Of a DNA stretch of 64,000 nt, positions 22,919-30,748 are shown piece after piece. The position numbers and the translations under genes are program-made. This stretch comes from Butyrivibrio sp. INlla21 (GTDB lineage Bacteria; Bacillota; Clostridia; Lachnospirales; Lachnospiraceae): the NCBI RefSeq assembly GCF_900116875.1, contig NZ_FPCC01000002.1, forward strand, positions 124,001-188,000, read 5' to 3'. Under the pieces are notes generated by a model that was not told the DNA's origin, searched no databases, and saw nothing but the letters and a program-made list of their open reading frames with translations. Numbering within the stretch: position 1 is the first letter of the stretch; each line of letters begins with the position of its first letter.

Positions 22919-25109
22919 GGATAAAAAGATCCTGATTTTCGGAGGAACAACTGAAGGAAGAGAGCTTGCATCTGCGCTTTTACGGGCAGATGTTTCGCAT
23001 GTTGTCAGCGTTGCGACGGACTACGGAAAAGAGATCGAGAATTCCTGCGGCGAAGACAATGTCATTGTCGGAAGGAAGGATGCGAACGAGATGGCAAAGC
23101 TTATCTCGGACGAGGGCTTTACGGTCTGCGTTGACGCGACTCACCCTTTTGCGACGCTCGTTTCCGGTGAGATCAAGAAGGCCTGCGAGAGGACAGGAGC
23201 TGAGTATTTAAGGCTTCTTAGGGATACGGGAGCTAGGGCTGCCTCACAGGGTTCGGGTGAGAAGGCTGAAGGTCTTTTCAGGGATGCGGTCGATGAAGCT
23301 TCGTTTATGGTATGTGACAGTGTTGATGCTGCAGCTGACGAGCTTGAAAAGACGGAAGGCAATATTCTGCTTCTTACGGGAAGTAAGGATTTAAAATCGA
23401 TAGTATCAAGAATCAGCGACGTTTCAAGAGTATACGCAAGAGTCCTTCCATATCTTGAGAGCATTACAAAGTGCGAAGAAGCAGGGCTTAAAGGCAAGCA
23501 GATAATCGCGATGCAGGGTCCTTTTTCCAAGGATATGAATATTGCTCTTATAAAAGAAATCGGGGCATCGGTAATTCTTACCAAGGAAAGCGGCGCTGCG
23601 GGCGGCCTTGATGAAAAGCTTTTTGCGGCAAAAGAGTGCGGAATAAAAGCCGTAATGATAAAGAGTCCCGAGAGTGTGATTACATCGGAAGGCCACAGCT
23701 TAACTGAAATACTTGATAAGGTTGGCGTTAAAGATATAGAGGCGGGTATTGAGAGAAAGATAATTACTCTTGCCGGGATCGGACCCGGAGATTCGCGTTA
23801 TTATACACGGGAGCTTGAGGAAGCGCTTAAGAAAGCAGACGTGATCTTCGGTGCAAAGAGCATTCTTGAGAGAGTAGATAAGAGCGGGATCAAGGCGCAT
23901 TTTGAGCCGCTGTATATGGGAAAGGATATATTGGAGTTTCTTGAAAAGCGCGGGCTTGGTGAAGATTCGGCTCGAAGCGGATTCCATGAAGGCTTGGTAG
24001 AGAGTGGCTTCCACGGAAGAGAAGCAAAGGCATCTTATTCAGAGTATAAGCATCCGCTTGCTCTTTTCTCCGGAGATATCAGTCTTTGCAGCGGAGCAAA
24101 AAGTGCAGCGATTATTTTTGAAAATGCGGGCTATGAAGTTCATAAGATTTCCGGGATTTCTTCGATAGCTCTTTTTGCAAACAGATTGGGACTTGGACTT
24201 GAGGACTGTGATGTTGTGAGCGCTCACGGAAGAGACTGCAATGTTTTGGGATACGCGCTTTGCTCTAAGAAGCTTATCGTCCTTCCTTCAAGCTGTGCGC
24301 ACGCCGGGCAGATAGCAAGGGCAGCGCAAAGCGAGAATCGCGAGGCAGCAGTTTTGGCGATGCCTGACAAGGGGGACGAGGCGATCGGAACCCCGCTTCG
24401 GATAGTTCTTGGATACGAACTTGGAACTGAGGCGGAGAGAGTTTTTGAAGTTACGGAAAATGAACTTGGAAACGATATCTTTTCACCTGATGAGAAAGGA
24501 AAATGTCTATTGTTTATTGAGAATAGAAGCGCGGGCGAAAGCCCTGTGATAAGAGGAATACCTGACGATGAGTTTATAAGGGGCAAGACGCCCATGACCA
24601 AAGAAGAGGTGCGTGCGATATCTATCAGAAAGCTTGGGCTTTCTTCGGATTCCGTACTTTACGATGTCGGCGCCGGAACAGGCTCTGTTTCTGTTGAGGC
24701 AGCTCTTTTGCATCCCGATATCAAGGTTTATTCGATTGAGAGAAACGATGAGGCGATTGATATTCTTGAGAAAAACAAAGAGAAGTTCGGTGCAGATAAC
24801 ATCAATATCATAAAGGGCGAAGCGCCCGCTGCGTTTGAGGAGCTTCCTTCGCCGACACATGCTTTCATCGGCGGCAGCGGCGGCAATCTCAAAGCCATAA
24901 TTAAGCTTCTAAAGAAGAAAAACGAAAACGTCAGGATTGTTATAAATTGCATCACTTTAGAAACTTTGACCGAGACCCTTTCGGTGATAAAGGAGATGAA
25001 TCTTGCAGAGCCCGACATCGTTCAGCTCAGCGCAAGCAGGTACAAAAAAGTCGGCGACTACCACATGCCCGATGCGATAAACCCTGTGTATATCATAAGC
25101 ATTTGCTGA
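22908..25109 (+). CDS. cbiJET: CbiJ-CbiE-CbiT triple fusion: precorrin-6A reductase, C5-methyltransferase and C15-methyltransferase/decarboxylase
   Basis: GTG at 22908 preceded by AGAGGG is the likely start (733 residues); the frame stays open to 22815 inside cbiGH but that part is shadow. Residues 1-265 are CbiJ (ILIFGGTTEGRELA, DATHPFA). Residues 280-500 are CbiE (LAGIGPGDSRYYT, SAHGRD). Residues 530-733 are CbiT (GKTPMTKEEVRAISI, YDVGAGTGSVSVEAA). CbiE and CbiT are often fused (CobL), but adding CbiJ makes one polypeptide for three successive late steps. It ends the operon; the next hairpin is at 25205-25252. Confidence 0.92.
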   Translation: MRDKDKKILIFGGTTEGRELASALLRADVSHVVSVATDYGKEIENSCGEDNVIVGRKDANEMAKLISDEGFTVCVDATHPFATLVSGEIKKACERTGAEYLRLLRDTGARAASQGSGEKAEGLFRDAVDEASFMVCDSVDAAADELEKTEGNILLLTGSKDLKSIVSRISDVSRVYARVLPYLESITKCEEAGLKGKQIIAMQGPFSKDMNIALIKEIGASVILTKESGAAGGLDEKLFAAKECGIKAVMIKSPESVITSEGHSLTEILDKVGVKDIEAGIERKIITLAGIGPGDSRYYTRELEEALKKADVIFGAKSILERVDKSGIKAHFEPLYMGKDILEFLEKRGLGEDSARSGFHEGLVESGFHGREAKASYSEYKHPLALFSGDISLCSGAKSAAIIFENAGYEVHKISGISSIALFANRLGLGLEDCDVVSAHGRDCNVLGYALCSKKLIVLPSSCAHAGQIARAAQSENREAAVLAMPDKGDEAIGTPLRIVLGYELGTEAERVFEVTENELGNDIFSPDEKGKCLLFIENRSAGESPVIRGIPDDEFIRGKTPMTKEEVRAISIRKLGLSSDSVLYDVGAGTGSVSVEAALLHPDIKVYSIERNDEAIDILEKNKEKFGADNINIIKGEAPAAFEELPSPTHAFIGGSGGNLKAIIKLLKKKNENVRIVINCITLETLTETLSVIKEMNLAEPDIVQLSASRYKKVGDYHMPDAINPVYIISIC

Positions 25110-25117
25110 ATATATGT

Positions 25118-25146
25118 TTGACGACAAAAGAAGGTAATGATACTAT
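25118..25146 (+). promoter_or_regulatory. Promoter of a candidate antisense (antitoxin) RNA
   Basis: TTGACG (25118-25123) and TACTAT (25141-25146) have exactly 17 bases between them. No ORF with a ribosome site follows before the terminator at 25205-25252, which suggests a non-coding transcript of about 100 bases. Confidence 0.55.
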
Positions 25147-25151
25147 ATATT

Positions 25152-25252
25152 CAAGAAAAGGTGCTACCGATAGACGGTTAGCTCCGGTTAATAGTTATGA
25201 GTCAAAAAGACCGCCTACTACTTCGCCAAAAGTTTTTCAGCGGTCTTTTTTG
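25152..25252 (+). ncRNA. Candidate RNA antitoxin of a par/fst-like type I toxin-antitoxin locus
   Basis: The predicted transcript begins just before GGTGCTACC (25160-25168) and ends at the hairpin 25205-25252. It converges with the predicted toxin mRNA on the minus strand, whose 5' end also begins with GGTGCTACC, and the two share the terminator. The short repeat ACCGCCTAC occurs at 25210-25218 and 25434-25442, so this RNA can pair with the 5' part of the toxin message as well as its 3' end. That layout is the one described for the pAD1 par locus. Both RNAs are inferred from sequence. Confidence 0.5.
25205..25252. terminator. Bidirectional terminator shared by the convergent transcripts
   Basis: AAAAGACCGC pairs with GCGGTCTTTT around a 25-base loop. 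A and T runs flank it on both sides. It also lies in the path of read-through from the cbi operon. Confidence 0.75.
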
Positions 25253-25256
25253 ATGC

Positions 25257-25352
25257 TTACTTTTTTGAACTCTTATAAATACTGATCACGGTAACGATGA
25301 TACTGATAATCGTTACTACAATACTTATAAGATTTATCGCAATTTCTATCAC
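25257..25352 (-). CDS. Candidate small hydrophobic toxin peptide, possibly frameshifted
   Basis: Read from GTG 25352, the frame gives 31 residues: an uninterrupted hydrophobic stretch rich in Ile, Val and Thr (IAINLISIVVTIISIIVTV) and a charged tail YKSSKK, the typical form of type I toxins. The only strong ribosome site, AGGAGGG six bases before ATG 25380, serves a different frame that encodes a 35-residue polar peptide (MGNLKESNLG...). Removing one A in the AAA at about 25366 would join that ATG to the hydrophobic frame as a 40-residue toxin. So the toxin may be inactivated by a one-base insertion, or it uses an internal TTG or GTG start. Confidence 0.45.
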   Translation of the reverse strand: MIEIAINLISIVVTIISIIVTVISIYKSSKK

Positions 25353-25433
25353 CAAGATTGCTCTCTTTCAGATTTCCCATACCGTTCCCTCCTATAACAT
25401 GAGAGTTCTCGGGTTACACCCGGCAAAGAGCCA

Positions 25434-25494
25434 ACCGCCTACCGTAAATGGTAGCACCACCATAATTATAACAAACGTATGTTCTTTTTATCAA
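25434..25494 (-). promoter_or_regulatory. Promoter and 5' leader repeat of the candidate toxin mRNA
   Basis: On the minus strand TTGATA (25489-25494) and TATAAT (25465-25470) are 18 bases apart. The transcript would start near GGTGCTACC, then read GTAGGCGGT (25434-25442), the complement of the repeat in the antisense RNA. A leader of about 75 bases with possible stems (CCGGGTGTAACCCG) precedes the AGGAGGG site. Confidence 0.55.
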
Positions 25495-25589
25495 TGATTC
25501 TTATTTTGTATATTTATGGACGATGTATTTGAGAGAAAGCAGATGTTGACAGTATCTTTAAAACAATGAAAAAAACTTTTTAAAACACA

Positions 25590-25629
25590 TTGACGTTTGT
25601 CTATGTGAGTGATATTATTCTCACATAGA
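25590..25629 (+). promoter_or_regulatory. arsR promoter and operator
   Basis: TTGACG (25590-25595) and TATTAT (25613-25618) are 17 bases apart. A perfect 10-base inverted repeat, TCTATGTGAG (25600-25609) and CTCACATAGA (25620-25629), surrounds the -10 box, as expected for an autoregulating ArsR-type repressor. Confidence 0.8.
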
Positions 25630-25653
25630 TAAATATCAATAGGAGGTAATTGT

Positions 25654-25959
25654 ATGAAATTAAATGAAGTTTCGCTTATCTGCAAAGCGCTTGGAGATGC
25701 AAACAGACTGGAGATAGTGCAGATGCTTTCGGACGGTGAGAAATGTGGATGTGAGTTGCTGGAAAAGTTTGAGATTACTCAGCCTACATTATCGCATCAT
25801 ATGAAGAACCTTGTAGATTGCGGCCTTGTGAATGATCGCAAGGAAGGAAAGTGGCATCACTATTCATTGAATTGTGAGACATTAACAAATTATAAATCAT
25901 TCATTGACGGGCTTACCTGCGTGAAATGCTGTGATAAGAAGAGCGGGTGTTGTTCATGA
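25654..25959 (+). CDS. arsR: ArsR/SmtB-family metal(loid)-sensing repressor
   Basis: This 101-residue winged-helix repressor releases DNA when it binds a metal or metalloid. The recognition helix TQPTLSHHMKNL is typical. The Cys31-Gly-Cys33 pair (KCGCELL) sits at the start of the helix that carries the arsenic(III) site in ArsR. The C-terminus adds a cysteine cluster (Cys89, 92, 93, 99, 100) that could be a second site. AGGAGG precedes the ATG, and the operator lies just upstream. No arsenite pump or arsenate reductase is in the window; the next gene is an acetyltransferase. Confidence 0.88.
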   Translation: MKLNEVSLICKALGDANRLEIVQMLSDGEKCGCELLEKFEITQPTLSHHMKNLVDCGLVNDRKEGKWHHYSLNCETLTNYKSFIDGLTCVKCCDKKSGCCS

Positions 25960-26013
25960 CAGGAACCATTATCATGGAACGGATTTAGGGAATGAATGAC
26001 AACAGGGAGAAAC

Positions 26014-26454
26014 ATGATGATTGAAATAAGAGACTGTGATAATTACGAAGCCGCAAAAGAACTGATTTTGGAGTATTCAAAAATAAAGGGTGCAGAATCC
26101 TGCTTTGTATCTCTTGATAAAGAACTGGCAGATCTTAAAGGCTTTTATCAAGACGGAGCTTTGTTGCTTGGATATTGTGGGGAAAAGCCTGTTGCAACAA
26201 TAGCGATAAAAAAGTTGGACGATACTACGGCGGAAGCAAAGCGATTATACATAAAACCCGAATGCAGAGGACGGGGTTATGCAAGGCCTATGCTTAATGC
26301 TATGTTGGATAAAAGCCGTGAGCTTGATTTTAAGGAAGTGCGTTTTACTACAAAGCCTGAAGTGATGAGTATAGGCTATTCCGTGTATAAGAGGATGCGA
26401 TTCGAAGAACTTGAAAACAATGAAGGAACGGTTCTTATGAGAATGATATTGTAA
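26014..26454 (+). CDS. GNAT-family N-acetyltransferase
   Basis: The protein has 146 residues counted from the ATG at 26014, which has AGGGAG eight bases upstream; an ATG follows directly at 26017 and the frame is open from 25996 without a ribosome site. The acetyl-CoA-binding loop is visible as RLYIKPECRGRGYARPML (residues about 83-100), with the C-terminal YSVYKRMRFEE typical of GNAT enzymes. The substrate cannot be told. It starts 54 bases after arsR without a terminator, so it may share the ArsR-controlled promoter. Some ars operons carry GNAT genes, but a link to arsenic is only inference. Confidence 0.8.
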   Translation: MMIEIRDCDNYEAAKELILEYSKIKGAESCFVSLDKELADLKGFYQDGALLLGYCGEKPVATIAIKKLDDTTAEAKRLYIKPECRGRGYARPMLNAMLDKSRELDFKEVRFTTKPEVMSIGYSVYKRMRFEELENNEGTVLMRMIL

Positions 26455-26536
26455 TTTTATGGTAAAATGAGCTGATAGCTGATATTATTTTATCGAGAAT
26501 AATCTCAGAAAATCAAAAGGAAAGAGGAAACTAAAT

Positions 26537-27850
26537 ATGAAAAAATCATTTATTGCAATGGCAATCAGTGTAATTGTCAGCGCGGTTGCAGTGGGATGTA
26601 CATCGGCTGATGTTCAGGAACCGGGCGCTATTAACATCGAGACCACACAGGAAACAACAGAAGAAGTAACGCAGGAGATTTCTGAGGATCAGGCAAGTGA
26701 AGAAACTTCGGAAGAAGCCTCTGAAGAAGCTTCGGCTGAAACCGCTACATCTGAGGATTCGGCTGCGGATGAGTCTTCCGAAGACGCTACAGAAGGAGCA
26801 TCAAAAGATTCGAAATCAGAAGCTTCAGACAGTGAATACGATTCAGAGATTGACAAACTTTTAGCTTCTAAGGCGATTACGCCCGACAATAAAGACATTA
26901 TTTCGAGCATTGCAAATGATGTGCTGTTATCAGATCTGCTTAGTGAAAAAGGTTTTGTATTCTCCGATATGGATAAGGATACTGATGCCAAGATTCAAAG
27001 AGAGCTCATAGAAACATTAGCATACGGAAAAGAAGGAATTGCCGGAAGTGTTGAGAAAAAAGATGATGGTTCTAAGCAATATATGAGCGAAGATGATCTT
27101 AAAAAAGCATTAAAAGATATTTATGGTGCAGGCGAAATTATTTCCGGTTATGAAGTGAAAGTTGATAACGGAAAGGTTTATTATGACTTTGGTGACGGCG
27201 AACCGTGGAAGGCTGTTGATCATCCACAATTCTTTGAGGATGATAAATACATTCTTTTTACAGGCCCTTCAATCTACGGAGATAACAGCAGTGTGGAGTT
27301 CTATGTAGGACATGCGGATATATTGTTTAAAAAGAATTCGGACAGCAAGTATGGTGTTACTCTTGTGTACGGTAGATACAGAAAGGATAATATCAAAATT
27401 TCTTCTGTAGAGACATCTTCAGAGCTTGCCGCATCAAAGGGAAAGACATACTCAGGCAAGAATCTCATAGACGGAGATTTTAAAACCGTATGGTGTGAAG
27501 GTGTAAAGGGTGAAGGCGTCGGAGAGACAATAACGCTTAAACTTGAAAAGAAACAGCTTGTTTCAGGCATTCAGATCTGCAACGGTTATACCGCAAGCTA
27601 CAATCTATATACTTCAAACGGTGTGCTTACGGATGTAAAAGTGGATTTCGGAAACGGAAAGACGGTAGATCATGAGATTGGCGGATATGCCTACGAAGGC
27701 TTCACTGCTGATGTTATTGCAGAGAATAATTACAATGTTATCGAGCTCGACGAGCCTGTTGAGACAGATACGATCACTATCAAGATCACAGGAGCCAAGA
27801 AAGGTGCGAAGTATGATGATACTTGCGTAAGCGAGATTATGGTTTATTAA
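26537..27850 (+). CDS. Lipoprotein with a C-terminal discoidin-like (NADase-type carbohydrate-binding) domain
   Basis: This 437-residue lipoprotein has a signal peptide with lipobox AVGC (Cys near 21) and a long Glu/Ser/Thr linker (about 25-105). Residues 105-285 are a region I do not recognise. The C-terminal 150 residues form a galactose-binding-like beta domain: ...LIDGDFKTVWCEG, QICNGYTASYNLY, DVKVDFGNG, and CVSEIMVY at the end. That arrangement is seen in NADase-type glycan-binding domains of surface proteins. A role in surface binding is likely. It ends at the terminator 27855-27898. Confidence 0.7.
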   Translation: MKKSFIAMAISVIVSAVAVGCTSADVQEPGAINIETTQETTEEVTQEISEDQASEETSEEASEEASAETATSEDSAADESSEDATEGASKDSKSEASDSEYDSEIDKLLASKAITPDNKDIISSIANDVLLSDLLSEKGFVFSDMDKDTDAKIQRELIETLAYGKEGIAGSVEKKDDGSKQYMSEDDLKKALKDIYGAGEIISGYEVKVDNGKVYYDFGDGEPWKAVDHPQFFEDDKYILFTGPSIYGDNSSVEFYVGHADILFKKNSDSKYGVTLVYGRYRKDNIKISSVETSSELAASKGKTYSGKNLIDGDFKTVWCEGVKGEGVGETITLKLEKKQLVSGIQICNGYTASYNLYTSNGVLTDVKVDFGNGKTVDHEIGGYAYEGFTADVIAENNYNVIELDEPVETDTITIKITGAKKGAKYDDTCVSEIMVY

Positions 27851-27854
27851 TACT

Positions 27855-27898
27855 AAAAAAGCAATGTGTATTTATCTGAAAATACACATTGCTTTTTT
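27855..27898. terminator. Bidirectional rho-independent terminator
   Basis: AAAAAAGCAATGTGTATTT pairs with AAATACACATTGCTTTTTT. It serves the lipoprotein on the plus strand and the aldo/keto reductase on the minus strand. Confidence 0.9.
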
Positions 27899-27937
27899 GT
27901 CTATAATGGATCACAAAGCCCGTACCCCGGGACTATT

Positions 27938-28795
27938 TCAATCAGCTTGATCCGGTGAATGTCCGGAGTTTCCGTAAGGCTCGATCGCATCTATTTTTTT
28001 AATATCTTCATCTGATATTTCAAAATCAAAAACATTCGCGTTCTGCGCGATCCTGTCGGGATTTACCGACTTGGGAAGCGGAACGACGTCGTGCTGAATT
28101 TCCCATCTTAATATTATCTGTGCGACGGTGCGACCGTATTTATCCGCAATCTCTTTTAACAAGGGATGATCAAGTGACTTGCCGCGCCCGAGCGGGCTCC
28201 ATGCTTCAACAAGGATGCCGTGCTCCTGACAGAAATCCACAGTATCTTCCTGAAGAAATCCGGGATTTATCTCAATCTGATCGACCGCGGGGATGATATC
28301 AAATTCCATGAGTGCCTTAAGATGATGAGTAAGGAAGTTGGAAACACCGATTGCCTTAACCCTTCCCGATTTGTAGATCTCGATCATGGCCTTCCAAGTA
28401 TCGCGGTTGGTGTTTTCCCAATCATCGTCAAAAGCATAGGAAGCGGGCCAGTGAATAAGATAAAGATCAAGATAATCAAGACCGATCTCGCTCATTGTCT
28501 TTTCAAATGCTGCAAGTGTTTTATCGTAACCAAGCTCTGTCTTCCAGACTTTACTTGTCACGAAGATGTCTTCTCTTTTGACATCATTCTCTTTTATAAA
28601 GTCGTTTATCGCCTGTCCTACCTGCTTTTCGTTTTCGTAAAAAGCGGCGGTGTCGATGTGGCGGTAACCGGTTTCCAGCGCGGTTTTCGTTGAATTATAT
28701 GCTTCAACCGGATCTTTTATCTTATAGGTTCCAAAGCCCAGACACGGAATCGCTGTGTCGTTGTTAAGCTTGATTCTTGTAGTCAGCGTACTCAT
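27938..28795 (-). CDS. Aldo/keto reductase
   Basis: This 285-residue NADPH-dependent reductase of small aldehydes or ketones has the complete tetrad of the family: Asp and Tyr in DTAAFYENE, Lys in TSKVWK, and His in LIHWP. The C-terminal LPKSVNPDRI motif binds the nucleotide phosphate. The start ATG at 28795 has AGAGG upstream; twelve more codons are open but lack support. It lies 22 bases after the Rrf2 regulator on the same strand, so the two are probably co-transcribed. Confidence 0.92.
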   Translation of the reverse strand: MSTLTTRIKLNNDTAIPCLGFGTYKIKDPVEAYNSTKTALETGYRHIDTAAFYENEKQVGQAINDFIKENDVKREDIFVTSKVWKTELGYDKTLAAFEKTMSEIGLDYLDLYLIHWPASYAFDDDWENTNRDTWKAMIEIYKSGRVKAIGVSNFLTHHLKALMEFDIIPAVDQIEINPGFLQEDTVDFCQEHGILVEAWSPLGRGKSLDHPLLKEIADKYGRTVAQIILRWEIQHDVVPLPKSVNPDRIAQNANVFDFEISDEDIKKIDAIEPYGNSGHSPDQAD

Positions 28796-28817
28796 TTCTT
28801 TTCCTCTTATTTTTCTT

Positions 28818-29213
28818 TTAAACAAGGTCACTAAGTTTCTTTCCGAAAAAGAAGTCTTTCTCTATCTTATAAAACTCTTTCCACATCTTAACAGTCTTGC
28901 AGCCTCGTGCGCGAGGGCATTTCTCAGCGCCTTTTTCAAGACATGCTACAGGGGCAAAAGAGCCTTCCATGAGCTCAACGATCTCGCCGACCGAGTATTT
29001 TTCCGGACTTCTTGTGAGAGTATATCCGCCGTGCTTGCCGCTCACGCCGGAAATAAGCCCGCCTTTAACAAGGTCTTTTACTATGATCTCAAGGTACTTT
29101 TTGGAGATACCTTGTCTTTCTGCAATATCTTTAAGGGGAATGTGTTCTTCGTCCTTGTGCTCAGCAAGATCGATCATGACCCTTAATGCATAACGTCCTC
29201 TGGTGGAAAACAT
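28818..29213 (-). CDS. Rrf2-family transcriptional regulator with IscR-like cysteines
   Basis: The 131-residue winged-helix regulator begins MFSTRGRYALRVMIDLA, the Rrf2 signature. Three cysteines, Cys91, Cys99 and Cys105, occupy the region where IscR binds its Fe-S cluster (spacing x7/x5 rather than x5/x5). The family includes IscR (iron-sulphur status) and CymR (cysteine metabolism). It is divergent from the sulphhydrylase gene metY, and each promoter holds a CCTA...TAGG dyad, so control of sulphur assimilation and autoregulation is the best inference. AGGAGTG precedes the ATG. Confidence 0.88.
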   Translation of the reverse strand: MFSTRGRYALRVMIDLAEHKDEEHIPLKDIAERQGISKKYLEIIVKDLVKGGLISGVSGKHGGYTLTRSPEKYSVGEIVELMEGSFAPVACLEKGAEKCPRARGCKTVKMWKEFYKIEKDFFFGKKLSDLV

Positions 29214-29235
29214 ACAATATCACTCCTTTTCTTTT

Positions 29236-29269
29236 ACCTATTATATACTAGGATAAATAGGCTCATCAA
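29236..29269 (-). promoter_or_regulatory. Promoter of the Rrf2 regulator with an operator-like dyad
   Basis: On the minus strand TTGATG (29264-29269) and TATAAT (29240-29245) have an 18-base spacer. The dyad ACCTA...TAGG (29236-29252) overlaps the -10 box and is like the one at the metY promoter. Confidence 0.6.
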
Positions 29270-29350
29270 TAGTAAAATCCTGCGCTGCGAGCGGGGAAAA
29301 CAAAATATTACTTCGGGTTATCGCTTGCGATAGATATTACTGATTGAATT

Positions 29351-29384
29351 ACCTATTGACATAGTAGGTCATAGGAGATATTAT
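29351..29384 (+). promoter_or_regulatory. metY promoter with an Rrf2-type operator over the -35 box
   Basis: TTGACA (29356-29361) and TATTAT (29379-29384) are 17 bases apart. The inverted repeat ACCTA-TTGACATAG-TAGGT (29351-29369) covers the -35 hexamer. Binding there would block RNA polymerase. Confidence 0.75.
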
Positions 29385-29423
29385 TGCAACATAAAATTTC
29401 AAATTCAAAGGAGATTAGAGACT

Positions 29424-30704
29424 ATGAGCAATTACAAATTTGAGACACTTCAGTTACACGTTGGACAGGAACAGCCCGATCCCGCTACGGACGCAAGAGC
29501 GGTTCCGATTTATCAGACTACATCTTATGTATTTAGAAATTCACAGCACGCAGCCGACAGATTCGGACTTGCGGATGCGGGTAACATCTACGGAAGACTT
29601 ACAAATTCCACGCAGGATGTTTTTGAAAAGAGAATAGCAGCTCTTGAGGGCGGCAGCGCAGCACTTGCGGTTGCATCGGGCGCAGCAGCGATCACTTATA
29701 CGATTCAGGCACTTGCCGCAAACGGCGGACACATAGTTGCTCAGAAGACCATCTACGGTGGTAGCTACAATCTCCTTGCACATACATTACCTCAGTACGG
29801 AATCAAAACTACTTTTGTAGACGCTCATAATTTAAAAGAGATTGAGGATGCTATTCAGGAAGACACAAGAGCAATCTACCTTGAGACATTAGGAAATCCC
29901 AACAGTGACATCCCGGACATCGATGCGATTGCTGAGCTTGCTCATTCAAAGGGACTTCCTCTTGTAATCGACAACACATTCGGAACACCTTACCTTATCA
30001 GACCTATCGAGCACGGCGCTGACATCGTTGTTCATTCTGCAACCAAGTTCATAGGCGGACACGGAACTACACTCGGCGGTATCATCGTTGAGTCAGGTAA
30101 ATTCGATTGGAAAAAGAGCGGAAAGTATCCCGGAATCGCAGATCCCAACCCCAGCTATCACGGCGTATCTTTCTATGACGCTGTTGGTCCCGCTGCATTC
30201 GTAACATATATCAGAGCTATTCTTTTAAGAGATACAGGCGCAACAATTTCACCTTTCAACGCATTCCTTCTTCTTCAGGGTGTTGAGACACTTTCACTTC
30301 GTCTCGACAGACATGCGGAGAACACCAAGAAGGTTGTTGAGTTCCTTAAGAACCATCCCAAGGTTTCCAAGGTCAACCATCCTTCAATTGCAGATCATCC
30401 CGATCATGCGCTTTATGAGAAGTATTTCCCCAACGGCGGAGCTTCAATCTTTACATTTGAGATCAAGGGCGGAAAAGAAGCTGCTTGGAAGTTCATCGAT
30501 AATCTCGAGATCTTCTCACTTCTTGCTAACGTTGCCGATGTAAAGAGCCTTGTTATCCACCCCGCTACAACAACTCACTCACAGCTTAACGATGAGGAGC
30601 TTGCTGATCAGGGAATCACACAGAGCACGATCCGTCTTTCAATCGGAACAGAGCACATCGACGATATCATCGCAGACCTTGAAAAAGGCTTTGCAGCCAT
30701 CTGA
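29424..30704 (+). CDS. metY: O-acetylhomoserine sulphhydrylase (aminocarboxypropyltransferase)
   Basis: MetY makes homocysteine from O-acetylhomoserine and sulphide, using pyridoxal phosphate. The 426-residue protein has the Cys/Met-metabolism enzyme fold with the PLP lysine at residue 208 in HSATKFIGGHGT. It also has the MetY-type N-terminus (FETLQLHVGQ..PD), the YGRLTNST loop that contacts PLP, and the HPATTTHSQL substrate motif. The length of about 425 separates it from the shorter MetB/MetC enzymes. AAAGGAG precedes the start. The terminator at 30749-30784 closes a single-gene unit under the Rrf2-type operator. Confidence 0.94.
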   Translation: MSNYKFETLQLHVGQEQPDPATDARAVPIYQTTSYVFRNSQHAADRFGLADAGNIYGRLTNSTQDVFEKRIAALEGGSAALAVASGAAAITYTIQALAANGGHIVAQKTIYGGSYNLLAHTLPQYGIKTTFVDAHNLKEIEDAIQEDTRAIYLETLGNPNSDIPDIDAIAELAHSKGLPLVIDNTFGTPYLIRPIEHGADIVVHSATKFIGGHGTTLGGIIVESGKFDWKKSGKYPGIADPNPSYHGVSFYDAVGPAAFVTYIRAILLRDTGATISPFNAFLLLQGVETLSLRLDRHAENTKKVVEFLKNHPKVSKVNHPSIADHPDHALYEKYFPNGGASIFTFEIKGGKEAAWKFIDNLEIFSLLANVADVKSLVIHPATTTHSQLNDEELADQGITQSTIRLSIGTEHIDDIIADLEKGFAAI

Positions 30705-30748
30705 TCAATTTTTTGCTAACAAAGTTTTTTCTTCATAAATCTTTAGAT

